64,000 bases of DNA from a virus. Shown here one piece after another: positions 41,139 through 52,600 of the stretch. Position 1 is the first letter of the stretch, and each line of letters begins with the position of its first letter. Both the position numbers and the translations under genes were made by a program. Below the pieces are notes generated by a model. That model ran no database searches. It had not been told where the DNA came from and saw only the letters and a list, made by a program, of their open reading frames with translations. The DNA lies in IMG/VR virus record IMGVR_UViG_3300028840_008160, positions 1-64,000 of that record; one strand, 5' to 3'.

Positions 41139-42402
41139 GATAATGATTTCTTGTAAATTAGCAAGTATGCTGCGAGGAGGTTTTCAAAAGCAAGCGGCAG
41201 CTTGGGATGATCTTTCATATGATGCACAAGCCGAATACTTGAAAAATCATCCAGGGTCAAAAAAACGTATAACAAAACGACCAGGTGAAGGTGGCAAAAG
41301 TTTAAAAGATTATGATAGAATGTCTGTGCCTGAAATTCAGGCTGCAATTAAAGAATATCAAATGACAAAATCACCTAGATCGTTTAAAGCATTATATAAG
41401 AATTTTCTTCCTATGGTGTTGAACACTGTAAAGCGTGTTATTGGGCCTAGACAAGTATCAAAGGATGACGTCGAAGATTTGAAACAAGATGCAAACATAA
41501 TTTTTGTTAGAGCATTATCGAATGCTGATCCGGCAAATCAAGGCGTTATTAAATACTTTCAAGACACTTTGCAAAAACAATTAGAAGGAAAATCGCGCGA
41601 TATATTTAGACCGACAGTTACAATTGGGCCGAAAGACAAGCGACTTTTACGTGCTGTAAGACGATATTTACATGAGCAAAAAGGTAATAAGCCAATTGAT
41701 TATGCAGATATGGCTAGAGCTATTAATAGTGATCCAACGAATAGAATTACTCATGCTACGCCTGAACTTATTACTAGTTTATTGCAAACTCCAGGTGTAT
41801 CATTAGAAGAAGAAGTTGGCGGTGAGGGCGAAAGTAAACGAAAAATTCATGATGTTTTGGGGCCGTCAGGAGTGTTAGATACTGATGACAGATCGTATAT
41901 AGAGACACCAGAAGAAGAAACAATACAACAAGATATAAAGAACGTCGTGTCAAAGAGCATAGAAGCATTAGACAATCCTTTGAGACGAAAGTTATTGAAA
42001 CTTAAATTTGGTTTAGAGCCAATTAAAGTAAGATTGAAGCCGACAAAAGAGTACCCTGAAGGTCAGATAGTTCTTGCTCAAGGTAAACAATTGGATGTAA
42101 AAGATATTGCTAAAATCGTCAATCTGTCGAGATCAACTGTTAGACGTGAACTTGAAAAAGCAATGGTTCAGATGAGAAGAATGCAAGACATTCAAAGATT
42201 GGATAAGTCATCTAAGTCTGCTATGCGAATAATTAAAGCATTTGATGGTCATATTAGATTTGAATATCAGCCTCAATCTATTAGCAAAGTAGGGCACACT
42301 TATATTATTGATGGTATTGTTGTAAAGAAATTTGGTAGTCAATTGGTTTGTAATTGTGGTAAGACAAATTGTTTTCATAAGGACGCTGTTAAAAACATTT
42401 GA
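41131..42402 (+). CDS. Sigma-70-like factor with N-terminal tag and SWIM-type zinc finger
   Basis: The 423-residue protein has an N-terminal segment (WDDLSYDAQAEYLKNHP then GSKKRITKRPG, 25-52) shared with the proteins at 14.2 and 19.2 kb. A sigma region 2-like part follows (about 85-155; KDDVEDLKQDANIIFVRAL). Region 4 is near 277-350, with the helix-turn-helix VKDIAKIVNLSRSTVRREL after a roughly 28-residue insert. The C-terminus has VCNCGKTNCFH, a SWIM-like zinc finger. It would direct host RNA polymerase to phage promoters. Adjacency to the terminase suggests late expression. Confidence 0.78.
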   Translation: MYKIMISCKLASMLRGGFQKQAAAWDDLSYDAQAEYLKNHPGSKKRITKRPGEGGKSLKDYDRMSVPEIQAAIKEYQMTKSPRSFKALYKNFLPMVLNTVKRVIGPRQVSKDDVEDLKQDANIIFVRALSNADPANQGVIKYFQDTLQKQLEGKSRDIFRPTVTIGPKDKRLLRAVRRYLHEQKGNKPIDYADMARAINSDPTNRITHATPELITSLLQTPGVSLEEEVGGEGESKRKIHDVLGPSGVLDTDDRSYIETPEEETIQQDIKNVVSKSIEALDNPLRRKLLKLKFGLEPIKVRLKPTKEYPEGQIVLAQGKQLDVKDIAKIVNLSRSTVRRELEKAMVQMRRMQDIQRLDKSSKSAMRIIKAFDGHIRFEYQPQSISKVGHTYIIDGIVVKKFGSQLVCNCGKTNCFHKDAVKNI

Positions 42403-42414
42403 ACGAGAATTGAT

Positions 42415-44343
42415 ATGCCGACTGTTTCATCAAAGAAGCTAACACAAGTAGAAGACAAGTCAAGTGTTAGCAATTCGTTTGAAGATGTTTTTAATGAATT
42501 CATTAATGACATCATTGATGAAGATGTCGAGGTCGATATTTTAACATTTATTGAGTCGCCATATTATTTAAATATTAAGACATTGCAACATCCGCAGCGT
42601 TTTATCTTTAAGATATTTTATCACTTGCCGTTAGATAACACCGTTAAATGTATTCGTATTCGTAATTTTCCACATGATTGTAAAGGACAGCTGCTTACTG
42701 AACGCGAATATGCTAATTTTTTGATTAATCAGAAGAGAACTAATCTAATAGGGACAGATGATATTGAATTTGCGACAGAATTGTTATTAGCTTGTGGTCG
42801 ACGCGGTGGAAAAACATTTATAGCATCTATTATTTCTGCATATGAATCATACAAGTTAATTATTAAAGATAATCCTCAAGCGCATTATGATATGGCTGAG
42901 GATGAAATGATTAGAATAGTTAATGTGGCATCTAGTGGAGACCAAGCGCAAGAATTAGCAACTCAGATTCAAAATAGAATTTTTAATTGTGAATGGTTTT
43001 TGCCGTATATTGCTAGTTATAATGGACAAGAAATTAATTTGAAGACTAAGCATGATATTTCAAAGATGAAAGCAGAGCAAGAACGATATGGAAAGCCATT
43101 AAAGAAACGAGCTTCGGTATGTATTGAATCATTGTTGTGTTCTGCTAGACGTGCTAGAGGCGGATCAATTATTGTAGCTTTGTTGGACGAGTTAGCGCAT
43201 TTTATTGATAATGAAGGAAATAGAGGTGGTAAGACAATTTATAACAGTTTAACACCATCAGGTGCCACATTTGGTAATGATAGTAAGATTATCTGCATTT
43301 CTAGTCCATATTCAAAGAGTGGTGTATTTTTCGATCTCTATACACAATCATTTGAAGATCAGTCGATAAGAATGTTACAAATGCCAACTTGGGAGATGAA
43401 TCCTAGAATTGAATTTAGTTGGTTGCAAAATCGATATAAGAAAGATCCTGATGCATTTTGGACTGAATATGGTGCTCAATTTTCAACTAAAGTATCTGGA
43501 TTTTTCAAATTTCCTGAGAAGATTTACGAATGTGTTGATGTTGTACGATATGATGATGGATATGATGAGGACGGTAATGCTAAGAAAATTCCTATTTATA
43601 GAGAACCAACGGACAGAATGACGACTCGCAATCGTTATTATATTGCATTAGATCCAGCAACTGTTGATAATGGTTATGCGTTAGCTATGGTGCATCTTGA
43701 ACGAGATGCTACAGGACGGTCAACAGTGGTGGTTGATCGGTGGATGAAATGGTCAGTTAATGATCCAGAATTTGCAGAATTTGACTTTATTGATATTGAA
43801 TATGTTGATAATTATGTAATGGATTTGACAAAGAAATTTAAAGTAGTCAAAATTGTGTATGACCAATTTGAATCAGCTGCATCTATTCAAAAATTTATTA
43901 AAGCTAGAATTGATGCAGTTAAGACTCATTTTTCTAGACAATATAATATGAAAATTTACCGCAGATTGCGGTCTATAATATATGACAGGAAGATCTCTTT
44001 ACTTTATCATGAAGAAGGTTTACGCGAATTGGTGTATCTGCAAGAAAAGAAAGTTGGTAAAAGACAATTTAAAGTTGAAGCACCAAAATCTGGAGATGTT
44101 ACAACTGATGATATGGCAGACGTATTAGCGAATGCTGTAAATATTTGTTGCGAAAATGAATTAATGATGCCAACACCGAATATGACAAGAGCTATGGCTG
44201 CTAGTTCTGGACCAACGGTAGGTAGTAAAGCAGTAACATTGGCATTAAGAACTAGACGAAGTAATACTGTTAGGTCTTTACAATATGGTGCATCAAATAT
44301 TGACAGGATGATTGTAGCAAGAAGATTGGGAATTCATAGATGA
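42415..44343 (+). CDS. terL: Large terminase subunit
   Basis: The 642-residue protein has the ATPase Walker A GRRGGKT (128-134), Walker B with LLDE (D258, E259), a coupling motif ISSPYSKSG, and a nuclease domain with ALDPA (D413), VYDQF and DDMADVLAN acidic residues. It powers DNA packaging into the prohead and cuts concatemers. It opens the head gene cluster and overlaps the next gene by ATGA. No small terminase was recognised among the neighbours; the 129-residue protein that follows is a candidate by position only. Confidence 0.93.
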   Translation: MPTVSSKKLTQVEDKSSVSNSFEDVFNEFINDIIDEDVEVDILTFIESPYYLNIKTLQHPQRFIFKIFYHLPLDNTVKCIRIRNFPHDCKGQLLTEREYANFLINQKRTNLIGTDDIEFATELLLACGRRGGKTFIASIISAYESYKLIIKDNPQAHYDMAEDEMIRIVNVASSGDQAQELATQIQNRIFNCEWFLPYIASYNGQEINLKTKHDISKMKAEQERYGKPLKKRASVCIESLLCSARRARGGSIIVALLDELAHFIDNEGNRGGKTIYNSLTPSGATFGNDSKIICISSPYSKSGVFFDLYTQSFEDQSIRMLQMPTWEMNPRIEFSWLQNRYKKDPDAFWTEYGAQFSTKVSGFFKFPEKIYECVDVVRYDDGYDEDGNAKKIPIYREPTDRMTTRNRYYIALDPATVDNGYALAMVHLERDATGRSTVVVDRWMKWSVNDPEFAEFDFIDIEYVDNYVMDLTKKFKVVKIVYDQFESAASIQKFIKARIDAVKTHFSRQYNMKIYRRLRSIIYDRKISLLYHEEGLRELVYLQEKKVGKRQFKVEAPKSGDVTTDDMADVLANAVNICCENELMMPTPNMTRAMAASSGPTVGSKAVTLALRTRRSNTVRSLQYGASNIDRMIVARRLGIHR

Positions 44344-44729
44344 ACATAGAAGAAGAAGTAAAAGTTTATCAATTGTATAGACAAGATGCTGCCAAATATG
44401 AACAGCAATTAAAGACTGAAGCTATTGCGTTTTTTAGACACTTGTTAAATGTAAGTACGTTTGCTAATTCATTACCTAATGATGTTGCTTATCGCAAGAA
44501 AAGATTACAAGCGATTATTAATAGTACACTACAATCTATTGAGTTAATAGCAAATGAATTACAAAGATTAGGAATTGATTGCAGTTTACAAATTCAAACA
44601 TTGATTTCAAGACATAATTTGCAGAAGTTAAGAGAGGAGCATCAAAATGCGAGAACAGCAAACTCCGAATTGGTTAGACAAGTTGATAGCGGACGAGAGT
44701 CGTTCGATAGTGAAGAAAGCTCAGACTGA
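44340..44729 (+). CDS. Helical protein, 129 aa, next to terL
   Basis: The start overlaps the terL stop in ATGA. It is almost entirely helical with coiled-coil character and a Ser/Asp/Glu-rich end. It could be a small terminase, chaperone or portal-associated protein, but no family is recognised. Its final 83 bases overlap the next gene in another frame. Confidence 0.6.
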   Translation: MNIEEEVKVYQLYRQDAAKYEQQLKTEAIAFFRHLLNVSTFANSLPNDVAYRKKRLQAIINSTLQSIELIANELQRLGIDCSLQIQTLISRHNLQKLREEHQNARTANSELVRQVDSGRESFDSEESSD

Positions 44730-45087
44730 TGAATTAGCTGAAATTGAAAAGAAAATTGAAGAAGCTGAAACACCAGAAGAATTAGATGAATTAGAAAAGC
44801 AACTAGATGCTTTAGAGAAACAATCAGGTGATGAAGCAGAAACAGCTGATGCAGTTGAAGCTGATACTGTACCAGCAGCATCAGACAAAGAGACAGATGA
44901 AGAAGAAGCTGTGCCTGAAAATGTCTCGTTAAAAGATGTCATGCAAGATATTAAAGATATCAAAAAGGAAGTGTCGTCTAATAAAGATCAAGTGCAACAA
45001 AAATTACTTCATGAAATTGAAGATTTGAATGATCAAATGGGATTGAACAAAATTGTTGATCTGAATACGACTGTTGATGATGGATAA
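44647..45087 (+). CDS. Acidic coiled-coil protein, 146 aa
   Basis: AGAGGAG precedes an ATG located inside the previous gene. The protein is very acidic (EEAETPEELDELEKQLDALEK) and helical, with an N-terminal basic-amphipathic segment. It lies between terminase and portal, 11 bases before the portal gene. A head assembly or internal core role is plausible but unproven. Confidence 0.6.
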   Translation: MREQQTPNWLDKLIADESRSIVKKAQTDELAEIEKKIEEAETPEELDELEKQLDALEKQSGDEAETADAVEADTVPAASDKETDEEEAVPENVSLKDVMQDIKDIKKEVSSNKDQVQQKLLHEIEDLNDQMGLNKIVDLNTTVDDG

Positions 45088-45098
45088 GGAATATTAAT

Positions 45099-47720
45099 AT
45101 GAATCGAATCAGTAGTAAAATTCCAATTGTACGATTTTCTAGACCTTCTAGAGGCGGGACGGATAGAGTAGTTGCTCGAACTGTAAAAAATGGTGCTATA
45201 AAATCACCGCAGCAGTCTATTCAGTCTGAGTCTTACAGAGGACCAGTACGTAAACATAATAGGAAAGCAATGAAGATTGTAAATCATTTTGCTAAGCAAG
45301 CTGCTGCTGATATTAAACAGTCAATTCCACTATTTTATCATCCTGATTTTGAACCATCTTCGCTGATCTTACCAAAAGATAGAATTGAAATAAATAGTTG
45401 GTGTAATTATTTTTACAAATATGATGCATTAGTTGCTACTGCAATAGATATGCATGCTGAATTACCACTATCAAAAATAAGATTAGATTTGCCGCAAACT
45501 ATTAATAAGAAAAAGGCAAATAGAATATTAGAGCATTATGTTGACATGATTGGTAACACAGGCATTGACTTATTTAATAAGTTGTTGATGATGGGTGTAG
45601 AGTATTATAAGATTGGTAACGTATTTCCATGGGCACAAATGAATGCTTCAAGCACAGCATGGGAAAAGTTGACGTGTTTAAATCCTGATTATATTCGATT
45701 AGAAAAATTGTCATTAACAAATTCTATTAGTGCTAATTTAGTACCAGATGATAGGTTAAGACATATTGTTCATGCAGGACCGTATGACGAAAAGACTGGT
45801 TTGTTATATCAAACATTATCTGAAGATGTAATACAAAGAGTACAAGTCGGAAAAGATATTCCATTGCCGACAGATCCAAATGAAGGATCACATGTTGCTC
45901 ATTTAGCTAGAAAATTAGCTGACTATGTTGATTGGGGTACATCATTAATTGAACGCAACTTCAAAACATTAGTTTATAAAGATAGATTACGGCAATCGCA
46001 AGACGCTATCGCAGCAAGACATTTAACACCGAAACATTTAGTTTGGGCTGAATTGGCAAGCAAAGCTGATGTTAATGAAATTAGAGCACAGGTTGAAGAT
46101 GCAATGCTTAATCCAGATTCAGCAATTATTACTAACTATCAGCTACATTGGGAATTGATTGGAACTGGCAGTGGTTTAATGCAATTGGGTACAGAGCGAG
46201 AATGGATCACTGATGATTTATTAATTGGTTTGATGATTAATAAGAATGTGCTGCTCGGTGAAGGCACATTTGCATCTGGACAGACTGTATTAGAAGTATT
46301 AAATCAACGGTATGCAATTTTTAGAGAAGTTCTTGAAAGTTATATTGAAAAGAATTTGTTCGTACCTGTTGCTAGAAATAATGATTTTGTTGAAATTAAA
46401 GAAACAGCTACTGGGCCGATGGAATCATATATTTATCCCAAAGTTAGATGGAATAGATTAAATTTAACAGACGATACGCAGCACAAGCAAATGCTTGCGC
46501 AAGCAGTTGATAGTGGTAAAATTGATGTTGGAACATGGTTGGAATATTTTGGATTGAATTCAGACACTATCGCTGAACGATTGAAAGCTAATGAAGACAC
46601 TGTTTTAGATCCACAATATAATGAATTAAGACGGTCAATTATGATGGAAGTTGGAAGAGCACTTGGACCGTCTGTTGCAAAAGTATATGCTGACGCTTAT
46701 GGTATAGAACTTGAAGATCCGATGGGTGGTATGGGTGGTGGCGGCGGTTTTGGAATGTTTGGATCTGGTAAAGTACCACTTGTGAAGTTTGGTAAAGATT
46801 TTGATGTCGATTATGATAAAGATGGTAATTTGACAATTAAACCAAAAATGATTATTGAAGAACATGATGTTTCTAATACTGTCAAGTCAAATATGCCACC
46901 ATCTGTTAAAACGTCAGAGACTAGAGAACAACGAGAATATGAACGCGAAAAAAATCAATTAGATAGACGGCAAGAAAAGTCAAAGAAAAAATTTGAAGTT
47001 GTTAAAACAAGAACAAAACAATTAAAGCCGCCAAGAAAAGATTTGAAAGGCGTGCCGAAGATTTTTGATGTTTCATCATCTGTTAAACGTCAATTCGAAG
47101 TAGCTGCATCTGAGAAGAATGAAGAAACAGCTGATCATCAAAGGCCTATAGAAATAGAAATGAAAGCAACTGGTGGAATAGGTGCTGCTGGTTATGATAG
47201 TTTTTTACCGCAGGATTCAGAAAGAGTTGCTGAAATAAAAAACAGTGTGATTAAAACAAATACAGATCAAACTGATCAATCTAAACAATTGAGAAAACTT
47301 GGTATTGATCAAAATACTAGAAGACTTGCACAAATGTCGGAGAATGAGATTGTTTCAAGCTATTATAGACTTATTAAGAGCGTTCAAAATGGTTCATTAA
47401 AGAAGTCGGCTTCTGAACGAGTAAGACAATTATATGCTGGCGTATATCATTCGTTAGTAAATCCGAATGAGCCAATATTTAAATCTTCACAAATTGTGAA
47501 AGAAGTATTTAGTGAAGATATAGCAAGAAAAACTGCAAAATTAGTACAAAAAATTGAATTGATTTCTGTTGCAAATAGAAAAGTAGCACAAAGTGTAAAA
47601 GCTGAAGATGTGTCTAATAAATCGCACGAAATATTTAAGAAAAATGAAGTAAGTATAAGAAAAGCTGTTAGAGACATCATTGATGATATCGTTAGTGATG
47701 TAAGAGGTCTTATGTCATGA
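45099..47720 (+). CDS. Portal protein
   Basis: The 873-residue protein has the portal order: an N-terminal basic arm, an alpha/beta wing (FYKYDALVATAIDMHAELPLSK), a stem/clip region (LIERNFKTLVYKDRLRQSQDAIAARHLTPKHL split by strands) and a C-terminal part with Gly-rich linker (PMGGMGGGGGFGMFG, near bases 46720-46765). A long charged C-terminal extension of about 300 residues follows. Twelve copies would form the DNA channel at the capsid vertex. Its location after terminase and its length (longer than most) fit a large myophage-type head. It overlaps the next gene by ATGA. Confidence 0.85.
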   Translation: MNRISSKIPIVRFSRPSRGGTDRVVARTVKNGAIKSPQQSIQSESYRGPVRKHNRKAMKIVNHFAKQAAADIKQSIPLFYHPDFEPSSLILPKDRIEINSWCNYFYKYDALVATAIDMHAELPLSKIRLDLPQTINKKKANRILEHYVDMIGNTGIDLFNKLLMMGVEYYKIGNVFPWAQMNASSTAWEKLTCLNPDYIRLEKLSLTNSISANLVPDDRLRHIVHAGPYDEKTGLLYQTLSEDVIQRVQVGKDIPLPTDPNEGSHVAHLARKLADYVDWGTSLIERNFKTLVYKDRLRQSQDAIAARHLTPKHLVWAELASKADVNEIRAQVEDAMLNPDSAIITNYQLHWELIGTGSGLMQLGTEREWITDDLLIGLMINKNVLLGEGTFASGQTVLEVLNQRYAIFREVLESYIEKNLFVPVARNNDFVEIKETATGPMESYIYPKVRWNRLNLTDDTQHKQMLAQAVDSGKIDVGTWLEYFGLNSDTIAERLKANEDTVLDPQYNELRRSIMMEVGRALGPSVAKVYADAYGIELEDPMGGMGGGGGFGMFGSGKVPLVKFGKDFDVDYDKDGNLTIKPKMIIEEHDVSNTVKSNMPPSVKTSETREQREYEREKNQLDRRQEKSKKKFEVVKTRTKQLKPPRKDLKGVPKIFDVSSSVKRQFEVAASEKNEETADHQRPIEIEMKATGGIGAAGYDSFLPQDSERVAEIKNSVIKTNTDQTDQSKQLRKLGIDQNTRRLAQMSENEIVSSYYRLIKSVQNGSLKKSASERVRQLYAGVYHSLVNPNEPIFKSSQIVKEVFSEDIARKTAKLVQKIELISVANRKVAQSVKAEDVSNKSHEIFKKNEVSIRKAVRDIIDDIVSDVRGLMS

Positions 47721-48145
47721 ATAAAATAGCATTAACTGTTAATGATTTGTTAGGCATGGTGCCTATACAAATAATACGCGGCGCAAAAAATTATTCGCCG
47801 CAATTTTTACGTTATAGAGCAAATAGATGGGTCTACAAAGTAGGTGATTATTTAGTCAGAATTAAAGTTCCAAGAATTTCTACTAGAATAAAAAGTCAAT
47901 TGACTCAAAATGAATTGGACAAATTAAAAAGAATTAAAGACAGAGATATTAAAGTAAGTTGTACTTGCAGATTCTGGAAATGGAATGGCCCAGACTATAA
48001 TGCATACGCTGGCAATTATAGTGAAAGAATATTTTCTGATTTGAGTGAGCCAGTAGAACGCGATCCTACAAATCAATATCTTATTTGCAAACACGTGTAT
48101 GCTGCTTTAAGACAGTTTAAGCGCGAGTTTTCAATGGCAGAATAA
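47717..48145 (+). CDS. SWIM zinc-finger protein, 142 aa
   Basis: The protein has CxC...CxH with C82, C84, C124 and H126 (SCTCRFWKW ... LICKHVYAAL), the SWIM pattern that may bind DNA or proteins. The N-terminal half has beta strands (VYKVGDYLVRIKVPRIS). It overlaps the portal stop by ATGA, so it is made with head proteins. SWIM modules are also present at the C-terminus of the sigma-like factor. Role unknown. Confidence 0.7.
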   Translation: MNKIALTVNDLLGMVPIQIIRGAKNYSPQFLRYRANRWVYKVGDYLVRIKVPRISTRIKSQLTQNELDKLKRIKDRDIKVSCTCRFWKWNGPDYNAYAGNYSERIFSDLSEPVERDPTNQYLICKHVYAALRQFKREFSMAE

Positions 48146-48211
48146 TTTCTTTTGCTTTTATTTTTAAAGTATTTCAAAGACAATAGTGAATGATTTCAAA
48201 TAGGAGTAAAA

Positions 48212-49945
48212 ATGTTTCGTAAGTACGGAAATATTTTCACGATAGTTGGCTCTAATAGAGTTAAAACAACTGATCAATGGTCTAATTTTGTTGGTAGTGA
48301 TACAAACAAGAGATCTACAGCTGAAGGCATAATCATTCATAAAAGTCAAAGTCCTATTAACGGACAGCCTGTTGTTTGCGATATTGATTTGGACAATTAT
48401 ATTTACATACATACAACTATCATGGCTTCTGTTGATATTGAACCAAATTCAGATCATTATATTACTAGATCTACTGAAAAATATATAAACACAAATGCAG
48501 ATGCTTGGCCGCGCGATCAATTACTTAAAGATTATCATACATTTGTCGAGTCTGGTGTTGTTTATGTCGAACATGATCAAAATCCAGAAAGAGCAAAAGG
48601 TAAAATACTTGATGCTGTTGCTCGTGATATGGGTGACACTATATTAATTGATTTATTATTCTGCGTTGACAAACGGCATAAAGATTTAGTACACAATATT
48701 GAGACTGGAATAGCAAATGCTGTTTCAATGGGTTGTACGACTAAATATACTATATGTTCAATTTGCGGCAACATAGCACATGATGAAAATGAATATTGTA
48801 CGCATGTCAAACGCATGCAAAATCAAATGGTTAGATGTGATGATGGTGTATATAGAAAAGCATGCGAATTATGTTATGGAAATAATTTTTATGATTGTTC
48901 AATTGTAGCAAATCCAGCATTTGCTGGTGCAGTCTTTCGCAGACTTGTTGTTGCAGATCAGATATCGTCACAATTATTATCAAATTTGTTGTGTCGAAAG
49001 GTAAGTTCTATGGACTATCAAAATGAAGTAATGAAGATAGCATCTATTAATAAGGAAGCTGTACATCCTATTGAACGATCAGAAGTAAAAGATTATGAAA
49101 TTGAAGATGAATATGCTGACATTCCTTATCGAGATCCTCATAATGTTAAACAGATTTTTGATGATCAGCAACCAGATGGTCATAAAGTACTTAACGCTGG
49201 CAAAAAGAAAACTGCAAGAGATGAAGGATGTGGTTCACTTGTCATACTAACTGAAAAATATAATGTTCCCAGTGGTGATAGACGAATTGGATCTGTGTTT
49301 AATTTTGTTGGGAAAAATACAGTGGGTCGTTTAGTTGGCAAAAATGCTGACGGTTGTGCAGTATTCTTTTCTAAAATTGGCATGATCACAGGTATACCAT
49401 TAGATATAATAAAGCCGTTTTCAATAGACAAGTTTAGTCAAGACCCAGGTATTGAATTTACTAAGAAGGCTAAGAAACTTACATATGAAGATTTGCCGGT
49501 ACAGCGTAGAGGTACATTTGATCCGACAAATGAACGGTTTGTGATATTGAGTAATAATGAAGATGATGATTATATTGAAGTTAGATGGTTAGATGGTGAT
49601 AAAGTTGGGAAAAAAGAAAATCTATTAAAGAAAACATTGACTGATAAAAATATTAGATGGGCTAGTTCACATAATTTAGCATCATTTCATTCTATTTGGA
49701 ATGGACAACATTATCAACTTAAACATGCAAAATGGAATGAAAAAGTTGCAGATGTTTTGGACGAGGTAGAAAATCATGTTGATAATGTTCAGCATGATAT
49801 TGCATGCGTGACTCCTAAAACTAGTGGCAGGAAATATAGTAAACCGTTTACAATAAAGACAAAAATAGGGCGAAATCAAATACAGTTTGATTCTAAAGTT
49901 AATAATGATGACCTTCAAGTAGAGGTAAATGCTATTTGTTGGTAG
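48212..49945 (+). CDS. Candidate prohead/head-maturation protease
   Basis: The 577-residue protein has H121 in VYVEHDQNPERAKGKI and S172 in GIANAVSMG, spaced as in the herpesvirus/HK97-type (S78/U35-like) prohead protease fold. A CxxC...CxH zinc-like cluster (C182, C185, C197, H199) follows. About 370 C-terminal residues are beta-rich and not recognised. Location between portal and scaffold genes agrees with a protease that trims scaffold and capsid proteins. AGGAG precedes the ATG. It is unusually long for the family. Function is inferred from motif and context. Confidence 0.6.
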   Translation: MFRKYGNIFTIVGSNRVKTTDQWSNFVGSDTNKRSTAEGIIIHKSQSPINGQPVVCDIDLDNYIYIHTTIMASVDIEPNSDHYITRSTEKYINTNADAWPRDQLLKDYHTFVESGVVYVEHDQNPERAKGKILDAVARDMGDTILIDLLFCVDKRHKDLVHNIETGIANAVSMGCTTKYTICSICGNIAHDENEYCTHVKRMQNQMVRCDDGVYRKACELCYGNNFYDCSIVANPAFAGAVFRRLVVADQISSQLLSNLLCRKVSSMDYQNEVMKIASINKEAVHPIERSEVKDYEIEDEYADIPYRDPHNVKQIFDDQQPDGHKVLNAGKKKTARDEGCGSLVILTEKYNVPSGDRRIGSVFNFVGKNTVGRLVGKNADGCAVFFSKIGMITGIPLDIIKPFSIDKFSQDPGIEFTKKAKKLTYEDLPVQRRGTFDPTNERFVILSNNEDDDYIEVRWLDGDKVGKKENLLKKTLTDKNIRWASSHNLASFHSIWNGQHYQLKHAKWNEKVADVLDEVENHVDNVQHDIACVTPKTSGRKYSKPFTIKTKIGRNQIQFDSKVNNDDLQVEVNAICW

Positions 49946-50172
49946 TTTGGCGATCTAGTGCTTGTCTGCCTTGTTTTTATAATCTAGATTAATTCAAATT
50001 ACTGATTTTTTCATTGCGCGTAGAGCATCTATATTTGCTCGTTTACGAGCAGTTTCAATTATCTTAATTTAAGGACAGATCATTGAAATTAAAAGTTACG
50101 AATGCTAAACAGCAAAGATGAGTAGTTAATTTAGCGACTAATTTCATAACTCTCAATTTTAAGGAGGATTAG
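49946..50172. other. Intergenic region before scaffold-like gene
   Basis: Contains one small perfect hairpin (GCTCG 50037-50041 with CGAGC 50046-50050, TTTA loop) and the AAGGAGG site of the next gene. No gene was supported on either strand. Confidence 0.4.
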
Positions 50173-51963
<1,791 letters not shown>

Positions 51964-52008
51964 GATCGAAAGCACACTGTACAAAAACGATAACAGGAGG
52001 AATTTTCA

Positions 52009-52527
52009 ATGCTTATCATTAAATACCCTGGCAACAGAAACACGCTGTTCAGCTTGAATGCAGCTGCATTCAATCGTCCAAATACAGCGGCTGAAGCTGG
52101 TCGTACGCTGGGTCGTATTGGTGCAAATGCACCTGCTGGCGCGCTTGGCGGTATGATGGCTATGATGAGTGGCGATTATGAAGTTAATATCGCTACTGAT
52201 GACGTGACTACTGGTTCACCGGATCCTATTGGTTTCTTCCTTCTTGATGCTGTGGGTTCTCCTTATGAGAATACTCCGACTGTTGCATCAGGAAAGTTGA
52301 CAGTCATGACTGCTCCTGGTTCATATGAGACTGATATCTATGAAACAGTGAACGAGAATGATACAGCTCTCGGTACTGCTTGGGCAGATTCAATTGGTCT
52401 TCCATTGTACTGCTCAGACTTTGGTCTGCTGACAACTGAAGATACCGGTTCGATCATTGTCGGTTATGTTACAAAAGCTCCGAGTGCTGATAATCCTTTC
52501 TTGGGCTTCAATGCTGTCAACATCTAA
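52009..52527 (+). CDS. Capsid-associated (decoration-like) protein, 172 aa
   Basis: A strong AGGAGG precedes the ATG, and codon use is richer in C and G than in most neighbours, as in the following capsid gene, pointing to very high expression. The protein is Gly/Ala/Thr rich with beta strands (EVNIATDDVTTGSPDPIGFFLLD) and no charged clusters. Its place between scaffold and major capsid protein is typical of head decoration or capsid-stabilising proteins. Assignment is from context and expression signs. Confidence 0.6.
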   Translation: MLIIKYPGNRNTLFSLNAAAFNRPNTAAEAGRTLGRIGANAPAGALGGMMAMMSGDYEVNIATDDVTTGSPDPIGFFLLDAVGSPYENTPTVASGKLTVMTAPGSYETDIYETVNENDTALGTAWADSIGLPLYCSDFGLLTTEDTGSIIVGYVTKAPSADNPFLGFNAVNI

Positions 52528-52600
52528 TTTGAGTTAGCGTGAAGCAACATGAAGCTTTAAGAGCACAAGGAACGAAAACTTCAAACAGGAGAAACACAGA

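Noticed and set aside
49990-50060. Minus-strand stretch that reads like a short helical peptide
   Set aside because: It has no start codon with a ribosome binding site and a stop just upstream, so it is likely chance or a remnant.
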